Assembly (NCBI GenBank): GCA_030148335.1
Contig: JASBTQ010000033.1
Span: forward strand, 1-37,208
Direction: 5' to 3'
From: Allomuricauda sp.
GTDB lineage: Bacteria > Bacteroidota > Bacteroidia > Flavobacteriales > Flavobacteriaceae
DNA: 37,208 nt
Each line of letters begins with the position of its first letter. Within the stretch, counting starts at the first letter, position 1. The translations under genes and the position numbers were made by a program. Under the pieces are notes generated by a model, which was given only the letters and a program-made list of their open reading frames with translations, searched no databases and had not been told where the DNA came from. Of the stretch, positions 7,201 to 15,592 are shown one piece after another.

Positions 7201-10200
7201 TTGACGTTTCCTCACAGCCATTTTGGTCCCTTGCGGTCAAAATAATGGTCTGGTTGGTTCCATTATCAATCACTTCGAAAGTATTGCTGGTCTGAAAATT
7301 GGTCCCATCAAACTGTGGGGTACCATCGTTCATGCTGTATGTGTATGGTCCAGTTCCTGTTGCAGTGCCTGTTCCATCACCATTGGTATCGGTATAAATG
7401 GTTATGGTCGCCGTACTGAACTGGTTGCTGGATGGGTTACAGCTGAATTCGGTATTCACCGCATTGGCCATCAACAGGGAAGGTTCATCAATGATGATAT
7501 TGTCCGATCTATCCGTACAGCCCCTATCGGAAACCACTTCGACCTGATAGGTGCCTGGTTGAAGATCATCAAAAACAGAAGAGCCTTGCGGACCTACCAC
7601 GATGGTCGAACTAGAACCTTGGTACAGAATATAGTTCAAAGGTGTATCCGTGTCGGTTCCCGGCTGAAGTTCCACCGAAATGGTACCATCATTAGCCCCG
7701 TTACAAGTAATATCACTCTTTGGCGTGGCCGTGATCACCGGGGTATCCACAGTGGACACAATTACTTCAGCTTCATCCGAACACAAAGGAGAGGTATTGG
7801 AATCCAAGTCAGTTACCAGAATATTGTAGTCCCCTGGCATCACATTGATAAATTCGTTGTTATTCAACTGTGGTGGACCAATATCTGTCAAAGTGAGAGC
7901 ATCCCTCAATTGGTATTGAAAATTTCCGCTACCTCCTGTGGTGTTCACTGTGATGACCCCATCCCCTGCATTACAGGTAGGGAAAGAGGTGGCATCTGCC
8001 GTAATGGCAAAGAAATCGAAGACATCAGCAGTGACGGTGTTGGTACAGCCGTTGCCATCCCGAACCGTAATCACATAGCTTCCAGGGTTGGGAACAATAA
8101 AGGTAGTCCCTGTTTGGAAACCACTTCCAATATCATATTGAAAGGTGTTTTCCGGTTCAGGACCCGTGGTGAGCGGCGATACTATATTGATTTGATATCC
8201 GCTTGTGGCCGTACATTGGTTCACCACATCGATCACCGGATTTGGCACACCGGCTTCCTGGGTCACTGTCAACGTAGTAAAAGCTGTACAACCGTTGGCA
8301 TCTTGGGTATAGAAATCATAAGGCGTAGGGTAAGGCCCTGGAACCTCAAAAGTGGTTTCCGGTACGAATGCTGTCGGTGCTGGGTCTCCCGAAGGCACAT
8401 AGGCATAGGTGTATGGGCCGGTGCTTCCAAACCCCCTTACGGTCACCAAAGCTCCCGCATTACAAGTGGCCTCCACAAAATTATCGATGGCTATGGAAAC
8501 AGCACTGATATCAATAAAGGCCAAAGTACTTCCACTACATCCATTGCTATCGTCCGTGACAATGATCTGATAATTCCCGGGAGCCAATCCGGTCAAGGTT
8601 CCGGCATAAGAAATGGTTTCCCCTGTAAATGTTTGGGTCGAAACCATTGCTCCGGTATCGGTGTTTTGTACCCTCACCGTAAAGTTTCCTGGTGCTGAAA
8701 TTCCAGATACCTCAAAATCAATGGAGCCACTTCCTGCCACATTACAGGAAGCTGCCAAAGAGGTGGCCGTTACAGTAACAGGATTAGTTGGACCTATGGG
8801 TTCAATTTCTTCAATATAGGTACAACCATTGGCATCCCTTACTTCTACAAAGTAGGTCACTCCAGGAACTACCAATCCGGTGACATCAAATATATCATTT
8901 CCAGCACCTGACCCCAACTGCCATGTCGGGTCACCCACCAACCTAAACTCGTAGGGTGCTGTTCCTCCAACGGCTTGGACTCGATATGGGAACGAAGTAT
9001 CAGAGCAAACAGCAGGATCTGGGTCCAATGGAATCAAATCCAATTCATTTTGGTCGATCACTACGGGATCACGGTCCTCACAACCTTGGGCATCGGTAGT
9101 GATCAGGGTATAGTTGCCTGTGGGTAGATTGGTGAAGTTTACCGAAGTACTGGTGGTCCCTATCGATGATGCCACTGTTCCCCCAAATTCGTCCACAAGG
9201 ACATAATCGAAAGGTGCAACCCCATTGCTGATGGATGCCGCTATTTCTCCGTCGACCGCTCCCGATGAACAAACAGCATCGGTAGGCGTTGCAGTGGCAT
9301 CCAAAGGGTCGCTGGCACCGATGGTCACGGTATAAGCTGGGCTCACACACCCCCTACTGTCGCGGATGACAAACCCTCCGTGTGTCCCAGGTCCATATCC
9401 CGAAAAGATATTTTGGCTACTGAATGTTGCCCCATTGTCATTACTGTATTCATATGGTGGAATACCTTGGGTGGTATCGGGAACCAACTCCACGATACCG
9501 CTGGTATTGTCGCCACATTGTGTGTCCGTGCCCACCACAGACCCCGCTATGGTCTCCGTAGGTGAAATGGTCACCATGTTCGATTCCGTGGTACATCCAC
9601 GGCTATCGGTGATCAAAAACTGAAAAGTGGTATCAGAAATGATGGAACCATCATTTGGAATGCTATACACAAAGGAGTTCCCAGTAATATTGTTGTTATC
9701 CGAAGTATAGGGTGCCCCATTGATACTGACTTCATAGATATCATAGTTGCCCCCAGAGGTATATCCATTGCTGATGTTTACCTGAATCTGTCCGGGAGGT
9801 CCCGCACAATCCAATTCCTGGGTGATGGTGGCATTGGCCATGACCTGTGGCTGAATGGTGGCCGTGACCGTATCACGACAGTCGTTGGCATCCACCACTT
9901 CAATGGTATAGGTTCCCGGGGTAAGTCCGGAAAAGCTATTGCTGGCCCCCAAAGGCCCTCCATTGATCCTATAGCGGTAAGGGGCCAATCCGCCCGCAGC
10001 GTTCACGGCTAAGGTCGATGCATTGAAATTATCATAGCAGAAATCAGAGGTCCCGTTGTCTAAAGTTAGGGTCGGGGCATCCAACCTTGTGAGGGTGAAA
10101 CTATCAGTAACCTCACATCCGTTGGCATCGGTAACCCTTACTTGATAGGTTCCGTCCAAGGAAAGATTGGAAAACGTACTTCCGTTTTTAGGCCCCCTTG

Positions 10201-12607
10201 TTGAACCATCGGGTTGGATCAAGGTATATCGGTTACCACCCCATCCGCCAACGGTATTGATTCGGACTGCACCAATATTTCCATTCTGGCAGCTCATATC
10301 GGTCACATCCAAGCCAGAGATCGCAAATGCGGTCGAAGGTTCTTCAATCACCAATGTAGATGTATCCGTACAATTTGTCTCTTCATCGGTCACAGAAATC
10401 ACGTAGCTTCCGGCGGTCAAACCTGTAACGGGAATGATACTTCCATTCTGACCAGTGAAAACTGTGCCCCCGTCTATACTGTAGCTATAGGTTGAATTGA
10501 ATCCATCTACCAAAAAGCGGCCTTCCCCGTCCGAATCACCAACACAGGTCACAACCCTTGTCTGTTGAGCCTGAACACCGATGGAACTGATATCGGTAAT
10601 GGCATAATTCTCGTCGTAGGAACATCCTTCATTATCAGTGACCCTAAATGTATAGGTTCCCAATCCCAATCCGGTGAAAGTATTGTTGTTGCCATTGTTG
10701 ATGGCACTTGCCGATGGGGCAATGATTTCGTAGGTATAAGGTCCCGTACCGCCCGTAACGGTTAAATCCAGGGAGGCGGTTGTAGTGATACAATCCAAAC
10801 TGGAGATACTGAAATCCAGATTGCTGGGCTTGTTCAATGCATTGAACACAATATTGGGAAGTGCCTCAACACATCCATTGGCATCCCTGACCATGGGCGT
10901 ATAGCTCCCCACGCCCAAATTGGGGAACACGTTATTGGTACCAAAGCCTGCTCCGATACTGTACTCGTAGGGAGCGGTTCCCCCTGAAACACCGGAAATG
11001 GTGATCTGTCCCCCATTTTCATTACCACAAGTCGGCAGAAAATCTGGATTGGCGGATGCTGTTATGGTCGATGGTGTGCCCACGGTGGCCGTTTGCGGTG
11101 TTGTGGTACAGGTAAACGAATCCTGTTCATATCGCAGCACCACATCATAAGAGCCCGGCGCCAAATTGGAGAACACATTGCTTATCTGAAAGGTTGCCCC
11201 ATTGTTGATGCTATATTCAATCTCATACCCAAATCCATTGGTCACATTGATGGTGACCCTTCCATCATTGGCGCCACCACAATTGGCATCTTCTTCGGTG
11301 ATGTTGAAAATGGGTGGCGGTATATCCTGGACATCCACGGCAGCGCTTCGCTGGCAACCATTGGCATCTTCTACCAAAATAGCGTAAGTCCCTGCTGTTG
11401 TTACAGAAAAACTGGTGCTACTCGAATATGTTGAGCCGAAAGGACCTCCATCCACGCTGAAGCGATAGGGAGCGGTTCCCCCTGAAGTGTTCAGATTGAC
11501 ATTCACCGAAGTGGCCCCACATCCAAAACTGTCCGAAGCAGTGGCCGAGACGGCCAATGGACTTATGCCACCACCTATCACTATGGGATCACCATTGATA
11601 TCGTCCGTAACGGTCTCTGAACAATTGTTGGTCTCCACCCGAATGCTGTATGTTCCGGGGCTTACATTGGCAAACGTATAGGAATCGGACCCGTTGGGGC
11701 CAAAAGTGTCCACGGTCACCCCGTTCTTCACCAAACGATAGGTATAGAATCCAGGTACGCCGGAAACCTGCACATCAATACTGCCCAGTTCCCCGCTGCA
11801 GAGAATGTCATTGGCGGTCACATCCACATTGATGTCAAGGTCGTTCACCGTCACTGGGTTTGATGGAAAGACGCAGGCACTCGCCGAAACGTTCTTCAAA
11901 CGCACATATACCCTATAGGTTCCCTGTGAAGTGATATCAAAATAAGGAGTATCCTGATAGGGTCCGGCAGGACTGTTCAGGCTGTATTCATATCCAGCAG
12001 GAACATTGGTCACCTCTACCCTGCCTGGATTTCCGCAGACAATATCTTCTTTGATCAATTGGGGGTTCAAGGGATTGAGCGTCGATTTGAAGTAATAGTA
12101 CTGACCAGAATTGACCCTCACCCTATATTCTCCAGCTGCAGACAAATCAAAGGTGGGTCCTGTGCCGACAGTATTCCACGTACAGGCAGCATTTATGGTA
12201 GGGCAATCATCCACCACCGTAGGGGCACAACTATTGGGGTCCAACCGCTGCCATTGGTACGTACTGCCCGATTGGCTCAAACTAATGGTCCGGATATCAC
12301 TGGTTCCACAAAGAAAAAACTTGGCCAGTGTGCTTCCATCGTTGGGACAAACGACCTGCTGATCGCTCCCCTGTATAATCGTCATGAACATACTTAGGCT
12401 CGCCGGGACCGACGCCGTTTCTGCAGCCAACGACACCTCAGGTGCGGATACCACCTCTTCTTCCTCGGCTTCTGTCGGGGATACGGTGGAAATGATTTTG
12501 GTCAAGATACGGTTGACCTCTGTTTTTGCTAATACCGTGGAACCAAAGATTGATATGAACACCAGCAACACGGCATATAGCAAATGCCTTGTTTTTTGAG
12601 GGAGCAT
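4298..12607 (-). CDS. Giant SprB-like cell-surface adhesin with T9SS type B sorting domain
   Basis: A secreted surface protein of 2769 residues. Residues 1-27 are a signal peptide (basic start, hydrophobic core, cleavage likely after STVLA). A variable region to about residue 185 includes an acidic stretch (EAEEEE) and several cysteines. From there to about 2680 the protein is an array of roughly 25-30 related units of about 80-95 residues with the SprB-repeat pattern: a cysteine, 'G...GG..PY.YS', then 'F..L..G.Y...V.D.NGC'. The last 81 residues, from FFTPDGDNLNDYW to GHFTLYR, are the gliding-motility-associated C-terminal (CHU_C/type B) domain that directs export by the type IX system. SprB of Flavobacterium johnsoniae is the mobile gliding adhesin; this protein may serve motility, attachment or aggregation. 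A PorP/SprF-like partner usually found beside type B cargo is absent here. No close paralogue is visible in the window. Confidence 0.93.
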   Translation of the reverse strand: MLPQKTRHLLYAVLLVFISIFGSTVLAKTEVNRILTKIISTVSPTEAEEEEVVSAPEVSLAAETASVPASLSMFMTIIQGSDQQVVCPNDGSTLAKFFLCGTSDIRTISLSQSGSTYQWQRLDPNSCAPTVVDDCPTINAACTWNTVGTGPTFDLSAAGEYRVRVNSGQYYYFKSTLNPLNPQLIKEDIVCGNPGRVEVTNVPAGYEYSLNSPAGPYQDTPYFDITSQGTYRVYVRLKNVSASACVFPSNPVTVNDLDINVDVTANDILCSGELGSIDVQVSGVPGFYTYRLVKNGVTVDTFGPNGSDSYTFANVSPGTYSIRVETNNCSETVTDDINGDPIVIGGGISPLAVSATASDSFGCGATSVNVNLNTSGGTAPYRFSVDGGPFGSTYSSSTSFSVTTAGTYAILVEDANGCQRSAAVDVQDIPPPIFNITEEDANCGGANDGRVTINVTNGFGYEIEYSINNGATFQISNVFSNLAPGSYDVVLRYEQDSFTCTTTPQTATVGTPSTITASANPDFLPTCGNENGGQITISGVSGGTAPYEYSIGAGFGTNNVFPNLGVGSYTPMVRDANGCVEALPNIVFNALNKPSNLDFSISSLDCITTTASLDLTVTGGTGPYTYEIIAPSASAINNGNNNTFTGLGLGTYTFRVTDNEGCSYDENYAITDISSIGVQAQQTRVVTCVGDSDGEGRFLVDGFNSTYSYSIDGGTVFTGQNGSIIPVTGLTAGSYVISVTDEETNCTDTSTLVIEEPSTAFAISGLDVTDMSCQNGNIGAVRINTVGGWGGNRYTLIQPDGSTRGPKNGSTFSNLSLDGTYQVRVTDANGCEVTDSFTLTRLDAPTLTLDNGTSDFCYDNFNASTLAVNAAGGLAPYRYRINGGPLGASNSFSGLTPGTYTIEVVDANDCRDTVTATIQPQVMANATITQELDCAGPPGQIQVNISNGYTSGGNYDIYEVSINGAPYTSDNNNITGNSFVYSIPNDGSIISDTTFQFLITDSRGCTTESNMVTISPTETIAGSVVGTDTQCGDNTSGIVELVPDTTQGIPPYEYSNDNGATFSSQNIFSGYGPGTHGGFVIRDSRGCVSPAYTVTIGASDPLDATATPTDAVCSSGAVDGEIAASISNGVAPFDYVLVDEFGGTVASSIGTTSTSVNFTNLPTGNYTLITTDAQGCEDRDPVVIDQNELDLIPLDPDPAVCSDTSFPYRVQAVGGTAPYEFRLVGDPTWQLGSGAGNDIFDVTGLVVPGVTYFVEVRDANGCTYIEEIEPIGPTNPVTVTATSLAASCNVAGSGSIDFEVSGISAPGNFTVRVQNTDTGAMVSTQTFTGETISYAGTLTGLAPGNYQIIVTDDSNGCSGSTLAFIDISAVSIAIDNFVEATCNAGALVTVRGFGSTGPYTYAYVPSGDPAPTAFVPETTFEVPGPYPTPYDFYTQDANGCTAFTTLTVTQEAGVPNPVIDVVNQCTATSGYQINIVSPLTTGPEPENTFQYDIGSGFQTGTTFIVPNPGSYVITVRDGNGCTNTVTADVFDFFAITADATSFPTCNAGDGVITVNTTGGSGNFQYQLRDALTLTDIGPPQLNNNEFINVMPGDYNILVTDLDSNTSPLCSDEAEVIVSTVDTPVITATPKSDITCNGANDGTISVELQPGTDTDTPLNYILYQGSSSTIVVGPQGSSVFDDLQPGTYQVEVVSDRGCTDRSDNIIIDEPSLLMANAVNTEFSCNPSSNQFSTATITIYTDTNGDGTGTATGTGPYTYSMNDGTPQFDGTNFQTSNTFEVIDNGTNQTIILTARDQNGCEETSTVTINAPTDITFSYDVNPITCDASGTGVSPGSIDIIINEGPGDYLVEILPLGSEPARSSGGTDRVTWDIATPGDYIFAVTDVGSGGCTYLTATINMPEYNTIEALIAEVEPVTCFNGDDGVISLVINNYSGQYNYEVFTRDNAGVETSTGVTGTFDTNAPINSPELIENVPAGNLVVRIEALDSPYCDVVSNVTTVRSPDRELTVDLLQTSPVTCNVPGLGEITATGDGGWGTYEYQLVASDGTILVDYPNTNPVFENLSTDTYTVNIRDLEGCERFNTINLPLPTPISADIRIVNPLACNNDNDGVIEAYNVLGGQGPGNYLYQLNRITDGTNSGLQTTPTFANLSAGDYRITIFDGWNCSAQTDVITISDPEIVEAELTELQPPGCGDMGRMGLTVLNPEPGVDYFYRRAGTSDAFTPFGAGMTSVEITVDITVDPGPFQYDVQNSNGCPFEKSNQISLDPAAPLVIALDLTNATINCAGESTGIIRSEAFGGIGSYMYTLVNANTLPVSPANIVRPSQSSGIFRDLDAGTYYVYAQSGGCEAISDPIIIEPKPPLVLEYLEAVPVMCAGDNNGQIIIEASGGTGRIRYSISDTLSEFFEGDDPDNPNRKTFNDLSPRTYDIIIQDDLGCTITRTLEITQPTELVAAVVSTTPEVCMGDGDGTLTLEVFGGTAPYFTSINSADDADFVQNDTMFFDNLQGGETYAIFIRDANGCQTNVIAEIGIGIDIVAEPIVEYGCEGIFPNSTATVSIADSSQLSDLLFSLDVDDVQLATNQRTFGNLPPGEHTVYIYHANGCVTFVEFEIDAYEPLTLEAMKTGPNEVTAIATGGFGGYEYFFQGESYGDINTFNINVDSNINVMVRDSNGCVANLVLPFNFEGMPEMPPFFTPDGDNLNDYWYPENREFFPNIDVIIYDRYGRVVARLDQVKKWDGNYEGKPLPTGDYWYVVNANDREKQRFVGHFTLYR
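4650..12055 (-). repeat. Array of SprB-type protein repeats
   Basis: The array codes for successive immunoglobulin-like or beta-sandwich units, each recognisable by a GG.(A/G)PY.Y core and a closing D(A/S)NGC. The units have diverged, and the DNA does not repeat exactly over long stretches by eye, so the array looks old and stable rather than recently amplified. Paired cysteines at the unit ends suggest possible disulfide linkage between or within units. Limits are approximate. Confidence 0.75.
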
Positions 12608-12718
12608 AGGTTAAGTCTTGTTAGCAGAATATGTCAGATTTGGGACCCTAATATTCTAAGTTGTAATTGTCTATACTTATAAAATTCTGTTTATCTTACG
12701 GCAAATGATTCTCTAGAA

Positions 12719-13879
12719 ATGACCGTTCGTCTATTAAATCTGTTATTTCAACGTAAAATTATAGAAAAAAGTACCTTATTTCCTTATTTTTTCGTTGTAC
12801 TGCTCAATACATCCTGTGCCCAAAATCCAAATTCTAAGATAAATCTTACAAATAATACGGATTTTACATCTGAAATTGTTGTAGATGGCATTCAAAACCC
12901 TTGGGGCATGGTCTTTTTGCCCAACAACAATATTTTGATTTCCGAAAAATCAGGAAAACTGCTATTGTTCAAATCAGGAAATACCATTGAAGTGGGCAAT
13001 GCCCCCGAAGTCTATAACCGTGGACAGGGCGGATTGATGGATATTGAACTCCACCCTGATTATAAAAACAATGGATGGATTTACTTTTCCTATGCCTCAA
13101 GCGAGGGTGACGACAAAGGTGGAAACACCGCAATCCTACGGGCCAAGCTCTCCAATAATAGACTTGTACAGAAACAGTTGCTCTACAAAGCGGTCCCCAA
13201 CACCACAAAAGGCCAGCATTTTGGATCACGTTTGGAGTTTGACCGGGACGGTTACCTGTTTTTCTCCATTGGCGAACGCGGTGATCGGGATGTGAACCCA
13301 CAGGACATCACTAGGGACGGTGGAAAGATCTATCGTCTTCATGATGATGGGAAGGTTCCTCAAGACAACCCGTTTGTTGGCCAAGACGGTGCCAAGACAG
13401 CCATCTATAGCTACGGCCATCGAAATCCACAGGGATTGGCACTCCACCCGGAAACCGGAGAGTTGTGGGAACACGAACATGGCCCAAGAGGTGGGGATGA
13501 AATCAATATCATCCAAAAAGGAAAAAATTATGGTTGGCCCGTGATCACTTATGGCATCAACTACAGCGGCACCAAGATCACCGATGAAACCGCACGGCCA
13601 GGAATGGAAAAGCCCTTATACCAATGGACGCCCTCCATCGCACCTTCGGGTATGGCCTTTGTTACCTCGGACAAATATCCCAACTGGAAAAACAGTCTCT
13701 TGGTGGGTTCTTTGTCCTTTCAATATTTGGAACGATTGGAAATCAAGGATACCAAAGTGGTGTACCGAGAAAAGCTCTTGGATGGCATGGGTAGGGTCCG
13801 AAACGTGCGGCAAGGCCCGGACGGCTACATTTATGTAGGGATAGAAGGAAAGGGAGTCTTTCGATTGGTTCCCAAATGA
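12719..13879 (+). CDS. PQQ-dependent sugar dehydrogenase (GSDH family), probable lipoprotein
   Basis: The protein belongs to the glucose/sorbosone dehydrogenase family (soluble PQQ glucose dehydrogenase and E. coli YliI), six-bladed beta-propellers that oxidise aldoses with pyrroloquinoline quinone outside the cytoplasm. Family features seen: NPWGMVFLP (60-68), GGLMDIELHPDY, His167 in GQHFGSRLEFD at the usual position of the catalytic histidine, SYGHRNPQGLALHP (231-244), HGPRGGDEIN (254-263) and YGWPVITYG. The N terminus has a hydrophobic segment ending LLNTSC, so Cys33 is probably lipidated, although Asn at -3 is not the ideal lipobox. Length (386 aa) is normal. It diverges from the adhesin gene and converges with murQ, its stop lying 2 bases from that of murQ. 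No PQQ synthesis genes are present, so the cofactor source and true substrate are open. Confidence 0.88.
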   Translation: MTVRLLNLLFQRKIIEKSTLFPYFFVVLLNTSCAQNPNSKINLTNNTDFTSEIVVDGIQNPWGMVFLPNNNILISEKSGKLLLFKSGNTIEVGNAPEVYNRGQGGLMDIELHPDYKNNGWIYFSYASSEGDDKGGNTAILRAKLSNNRLVQKQLLYKAVPNTTKGQHFGSRLEFDRDGYLFFSIGERGDRDVNPQDITRDGGKIYRLHDDGKVPQDNPFVGQDGAKTAIYSYGHRNPQGLALHPETGELWEHEHGPRGGDEINIIQKGKNYGWPVITYGINYSGTKITDETARPGMEKPLYQWTPSIAPSGMAFVTSDKYPNWKNSLLVGSLSFQYLERLEIKDTKVVYREKLLDGMGRVRNVRQGPDGYIYVGIEGKGVFRLVPK

Positions 13880-13881
13880 GC

Positions 13882-14697
13882 CTACTTCAATGCATCTATG
13901 GCCCGCTTTACTGAACCGTACTTCGTTAATGCCTTTTCTGCCTCTTCATAGCTAAGGCCCAGTTCTTCCATAATATAACGGGTTCCACGATCCACCAATT
14001 TGGTATTGCTGAGTTGCATGTTCACCATTTTGTTGCCCTCTACGCGACCGATACGAATCATCAGTGCAGTGGAAATCATGTTCAGCACCAGTTTTTGACT
14101 GGTTCCACTTTTCATTCGGGTACTTCCCGTCAGAAATTCCGGCCCCACATTGACCTCTATCGGAATGTCTGCATCCGTTGCCAAAGGTGAGCCCGGGTTA
14201 TTGGTAATGCCCACGGTCAATATGCCATGCTTTTTTGCATCGGCAATACCTCCCAACACATACGGAGTGGTCCCTGAAGCTGCTATACCGATCAAAACAT
14301 CATTGTTGGTAATATCATATTCCCGAAGGTCCTTCCAAGCCTGTTCCGTATCGTCCTCTGCGAACTCAACAGCCTTTCGGATGGCCCTGTCCCCTCCTGC
14401 AATGAGACCGATCACCCTGTCGTGGGGCAGCCCAAAGGTGGGCGGTATCTCGGAAGCATCAAGGATTCCCAAACGTCCACTTGTTCCCGCACCGATATAG
14501 AACAATCTGCCCCCTTTTTCAAAACGCTTTGCGGTCTCGTCCACTACTTGCGCCACTTGGGGCAAAATCTGTTCAACGGCTTCCGCCACTTTTTTGTCCT
14601 CATTGTTGATATTGGCCACAATGTCCAAAGTCTTCATTTCATCCAATCGGTCGTACAAAGACGGTTCCTCGGTAATCTTTATATGCTTATCTATCAC
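13882..14697 (-). CDS. murQ: N-acetylmuramic acid 6-phosphate etherase
   Basis: MurQ cleaves the lactyl ether of MurNAc-6-phosphate to give GlcNAc-6-phosphate and D-lactate, a cytoplasmic step of murein recycling. The SIS phosphosugar-binding fold is clear: RLFYIGAGTSGRLGILDASE (64-83), then IPPTFG, and GIAASGTTPYVLGG further on. Glu83 and Glu114 stand at the numbered positions of the two catalytic glutamates of E. coli MurQ. STRMKSGT is also family-typical. Length (271 aa) is slightly short but normal. The start is GTG at 14697, two bases after the stop of the regulator gene, so the two form an operon and are probably translationally coupled. The genes for NagZ, AnmK and an AmpG-like permease at 22285-26903 supply its substrate. 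Confidence 0.95.
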   Translation of the reverse strand: MIDKHIKITEEPSLYDRLDEMKTLDIVANINNEDKKVAEAVEQILPQVAQVVDETAKRFEKGGRLFYIGAGTSGRLGILDASEIPPTFGLPHDRVIGLIAGGDRAIRKAVEFAEDDTEQAWKDLREYDITNNDVLIGIAASGTTPYVLGGIADAKKHGILTVGITNNPGSPLATDADIPIEVNVGPEFLTGSTRMKSGTSQKLVLNMISTALMIRIGRVEGNKMVNMQLSNTKLVDRGTRYIMEELGLSYEEAEKALTKYGSVKRAIDALK

Positions 14698-14699
14698 TA

Positions 14700-15449
14700 T
14701 TACAATAATTGTATGTTCATATTCTTAAATGCATCGAGCTTGGTGTCCCATGGCTCCAATTCCGTTATCAGGGCGTCGATTTCTTCCACACCGCATATCC
14801 TGTACCGCTGCAATGAACCGATTTTTTCCGATATGCAGGGCGACACTACCTTACGGGCACTATGGATCATGGCTTTTTTCATTTGCACGATTTCCCAATC
14901 AAATTCCGTCAACCCTTCCGTGGCATGAATGGAATTGGTACCCAAAAAACAAATATCCGCTTTGATATCGGAAAGCATGTTGATGGCACTACCGCCGATC
15001 GCTATTTGAGAGTCCTGGGACAACCTTCCCCCAATGAATATCACCTCAATATTACTTTTTCCCAGCAATTGTACCGCTATCGGCAGGCTTGGGGTAAAAC
15101 AGGTCAGTTTCATTCTCGAGGGCAACCGTCTTGCCAATTCCAGATTGGTGGTGCCTCCGCTCAGTAAAATCACCTGTCCCTCTTTTATCAACCCAAGGGC
15201 CTTCTCGGCAATAAGGGATTTTTTTTCGAGGGAATAAATTTTCTTTCCAGTGGGATTGTAGTTGTTGAAGCCCAAAGAAATGGCCCCTCCGTGCACTTTC
15301 TTCAACTGTTTGGCATTGTGCAGTTCTTTGATGTCACGTCGGATGGTATCCACGGAAACATTGAGCAAGTTGGCTATATCCGTCAACAACACCCTATTGT
15401 GGATGCCCACTTCGTTAAGGATAAATTGATGTCTTTCTTCCTTCAACAT
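14700..15449 (-). CDS. DeoR/GlpR-family transcriptional regulator
   Basis: Residues 1-56 are a DeoR-type winged helix-turn-helix (RVLLTDIANLLNVSVDTIRR, then HGGAIS). The rest is the DeoRC sensor domain, related to phosphosugar isomerases, with the ligand loop ILLSGGTTNLELARRLP and the segment EVIFIGGRLSQDSQIAIGG. Members usually repress sugar operons and release DNA on binding a phosphorylated sugar. Being first in an operon with murQ and divergent from susC, this one most likely controls the whole murein-sugar locus, sensing MurNAc-6-phosphate, GlcNAc-6-phosphate or another intermediate; the ligand is inferred. Length (249 aa) is normal. It would also regulate itself, since its promoter overlaps that of susC. 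Confidence 0.92.
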   Translation of the reverse strand: MLKEERHQFILNEVGIHNRVLLTDIANLLNVSVDTIRRDIKELHNAKQLKKVHGGAISLGFNNYNPTGKKIYSLEKKSLIAEKALGLIKEGQVILLSGGTTNLELARRLPSRMKLTCFTPSLPIAVQLLGKSNIEVIFIGGRLSQDSQIAIGGSAINMLSDIKADICFLGTNSIHATEGLTEFDWEIVQMKKAMIHSARKVVSPCISEKIGSLQRYRICGVEEIDALITELEPWDTKLDAFKNMNIQLL

Positions 15450-15525
15450 AGTATTGGATAAAGTTAAATAAATCTAAAAAAGAATACCAATACCAGCAAA
15501 ATACTGCAAAAATACGCATATTCTT

Positions 15526-15533
15526 CAAATATA
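15526..15533 (-). promoter_or_regulatory. -7 box of the deoR-murQ promoter
   Basis: On the minus strand the octamer TATATTTG matches the Bacteroidota -7 consensus TAnnTTTG exactly, 77 bases before the regulator start codon. No TTG lies at the standard upstream spacing, so this promoter may be weak or activator-dependent. The box forms one arm of an 11-bp inverted repeat whose other arm is the -7 box of the opposing promoter. Confidence 0.45.
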
Positions 15534-15553
15534 TTTTCAATAACTGCAGATAA

Positions 15554-15586
15554 TTGCATTATTATGCTGTTTTTCGTATATATTTG
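15554..15586 (+). promoter_or_regulatory. Promoter for susC (TTG - 22 - TATATTTG)
   Basis: TTG at 15554-15556, 22 bases, then TATATTTG at 15579-15586. This fits the Flavobacterium consensus TTG-N(17-23)-TAnnTTTG with a perfect -7 element. Transcription would start near 15593, giving a leader of about 300 bases before susC. The -7 box lies in the arm 15578-15588 of an inverted repeat with 15524-15534, so one protein bound across the centre could control both directions. Confidence 0.5.
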
Positions 15587-15592
15587 AAATAT

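Noticed and set aside
7223..8698. A 491-codon open frame on the plus strand, opposite the adhesin gene
   Set aside because: It is antisense to the repeat array, its translation is rich in Cys, His, Arg, Gly and Ile in a low-complexity way, and it has no start context or recognisable motif. The adhesin reading frame with signal peptide, repeats and sorting domain fully explains this DNA.
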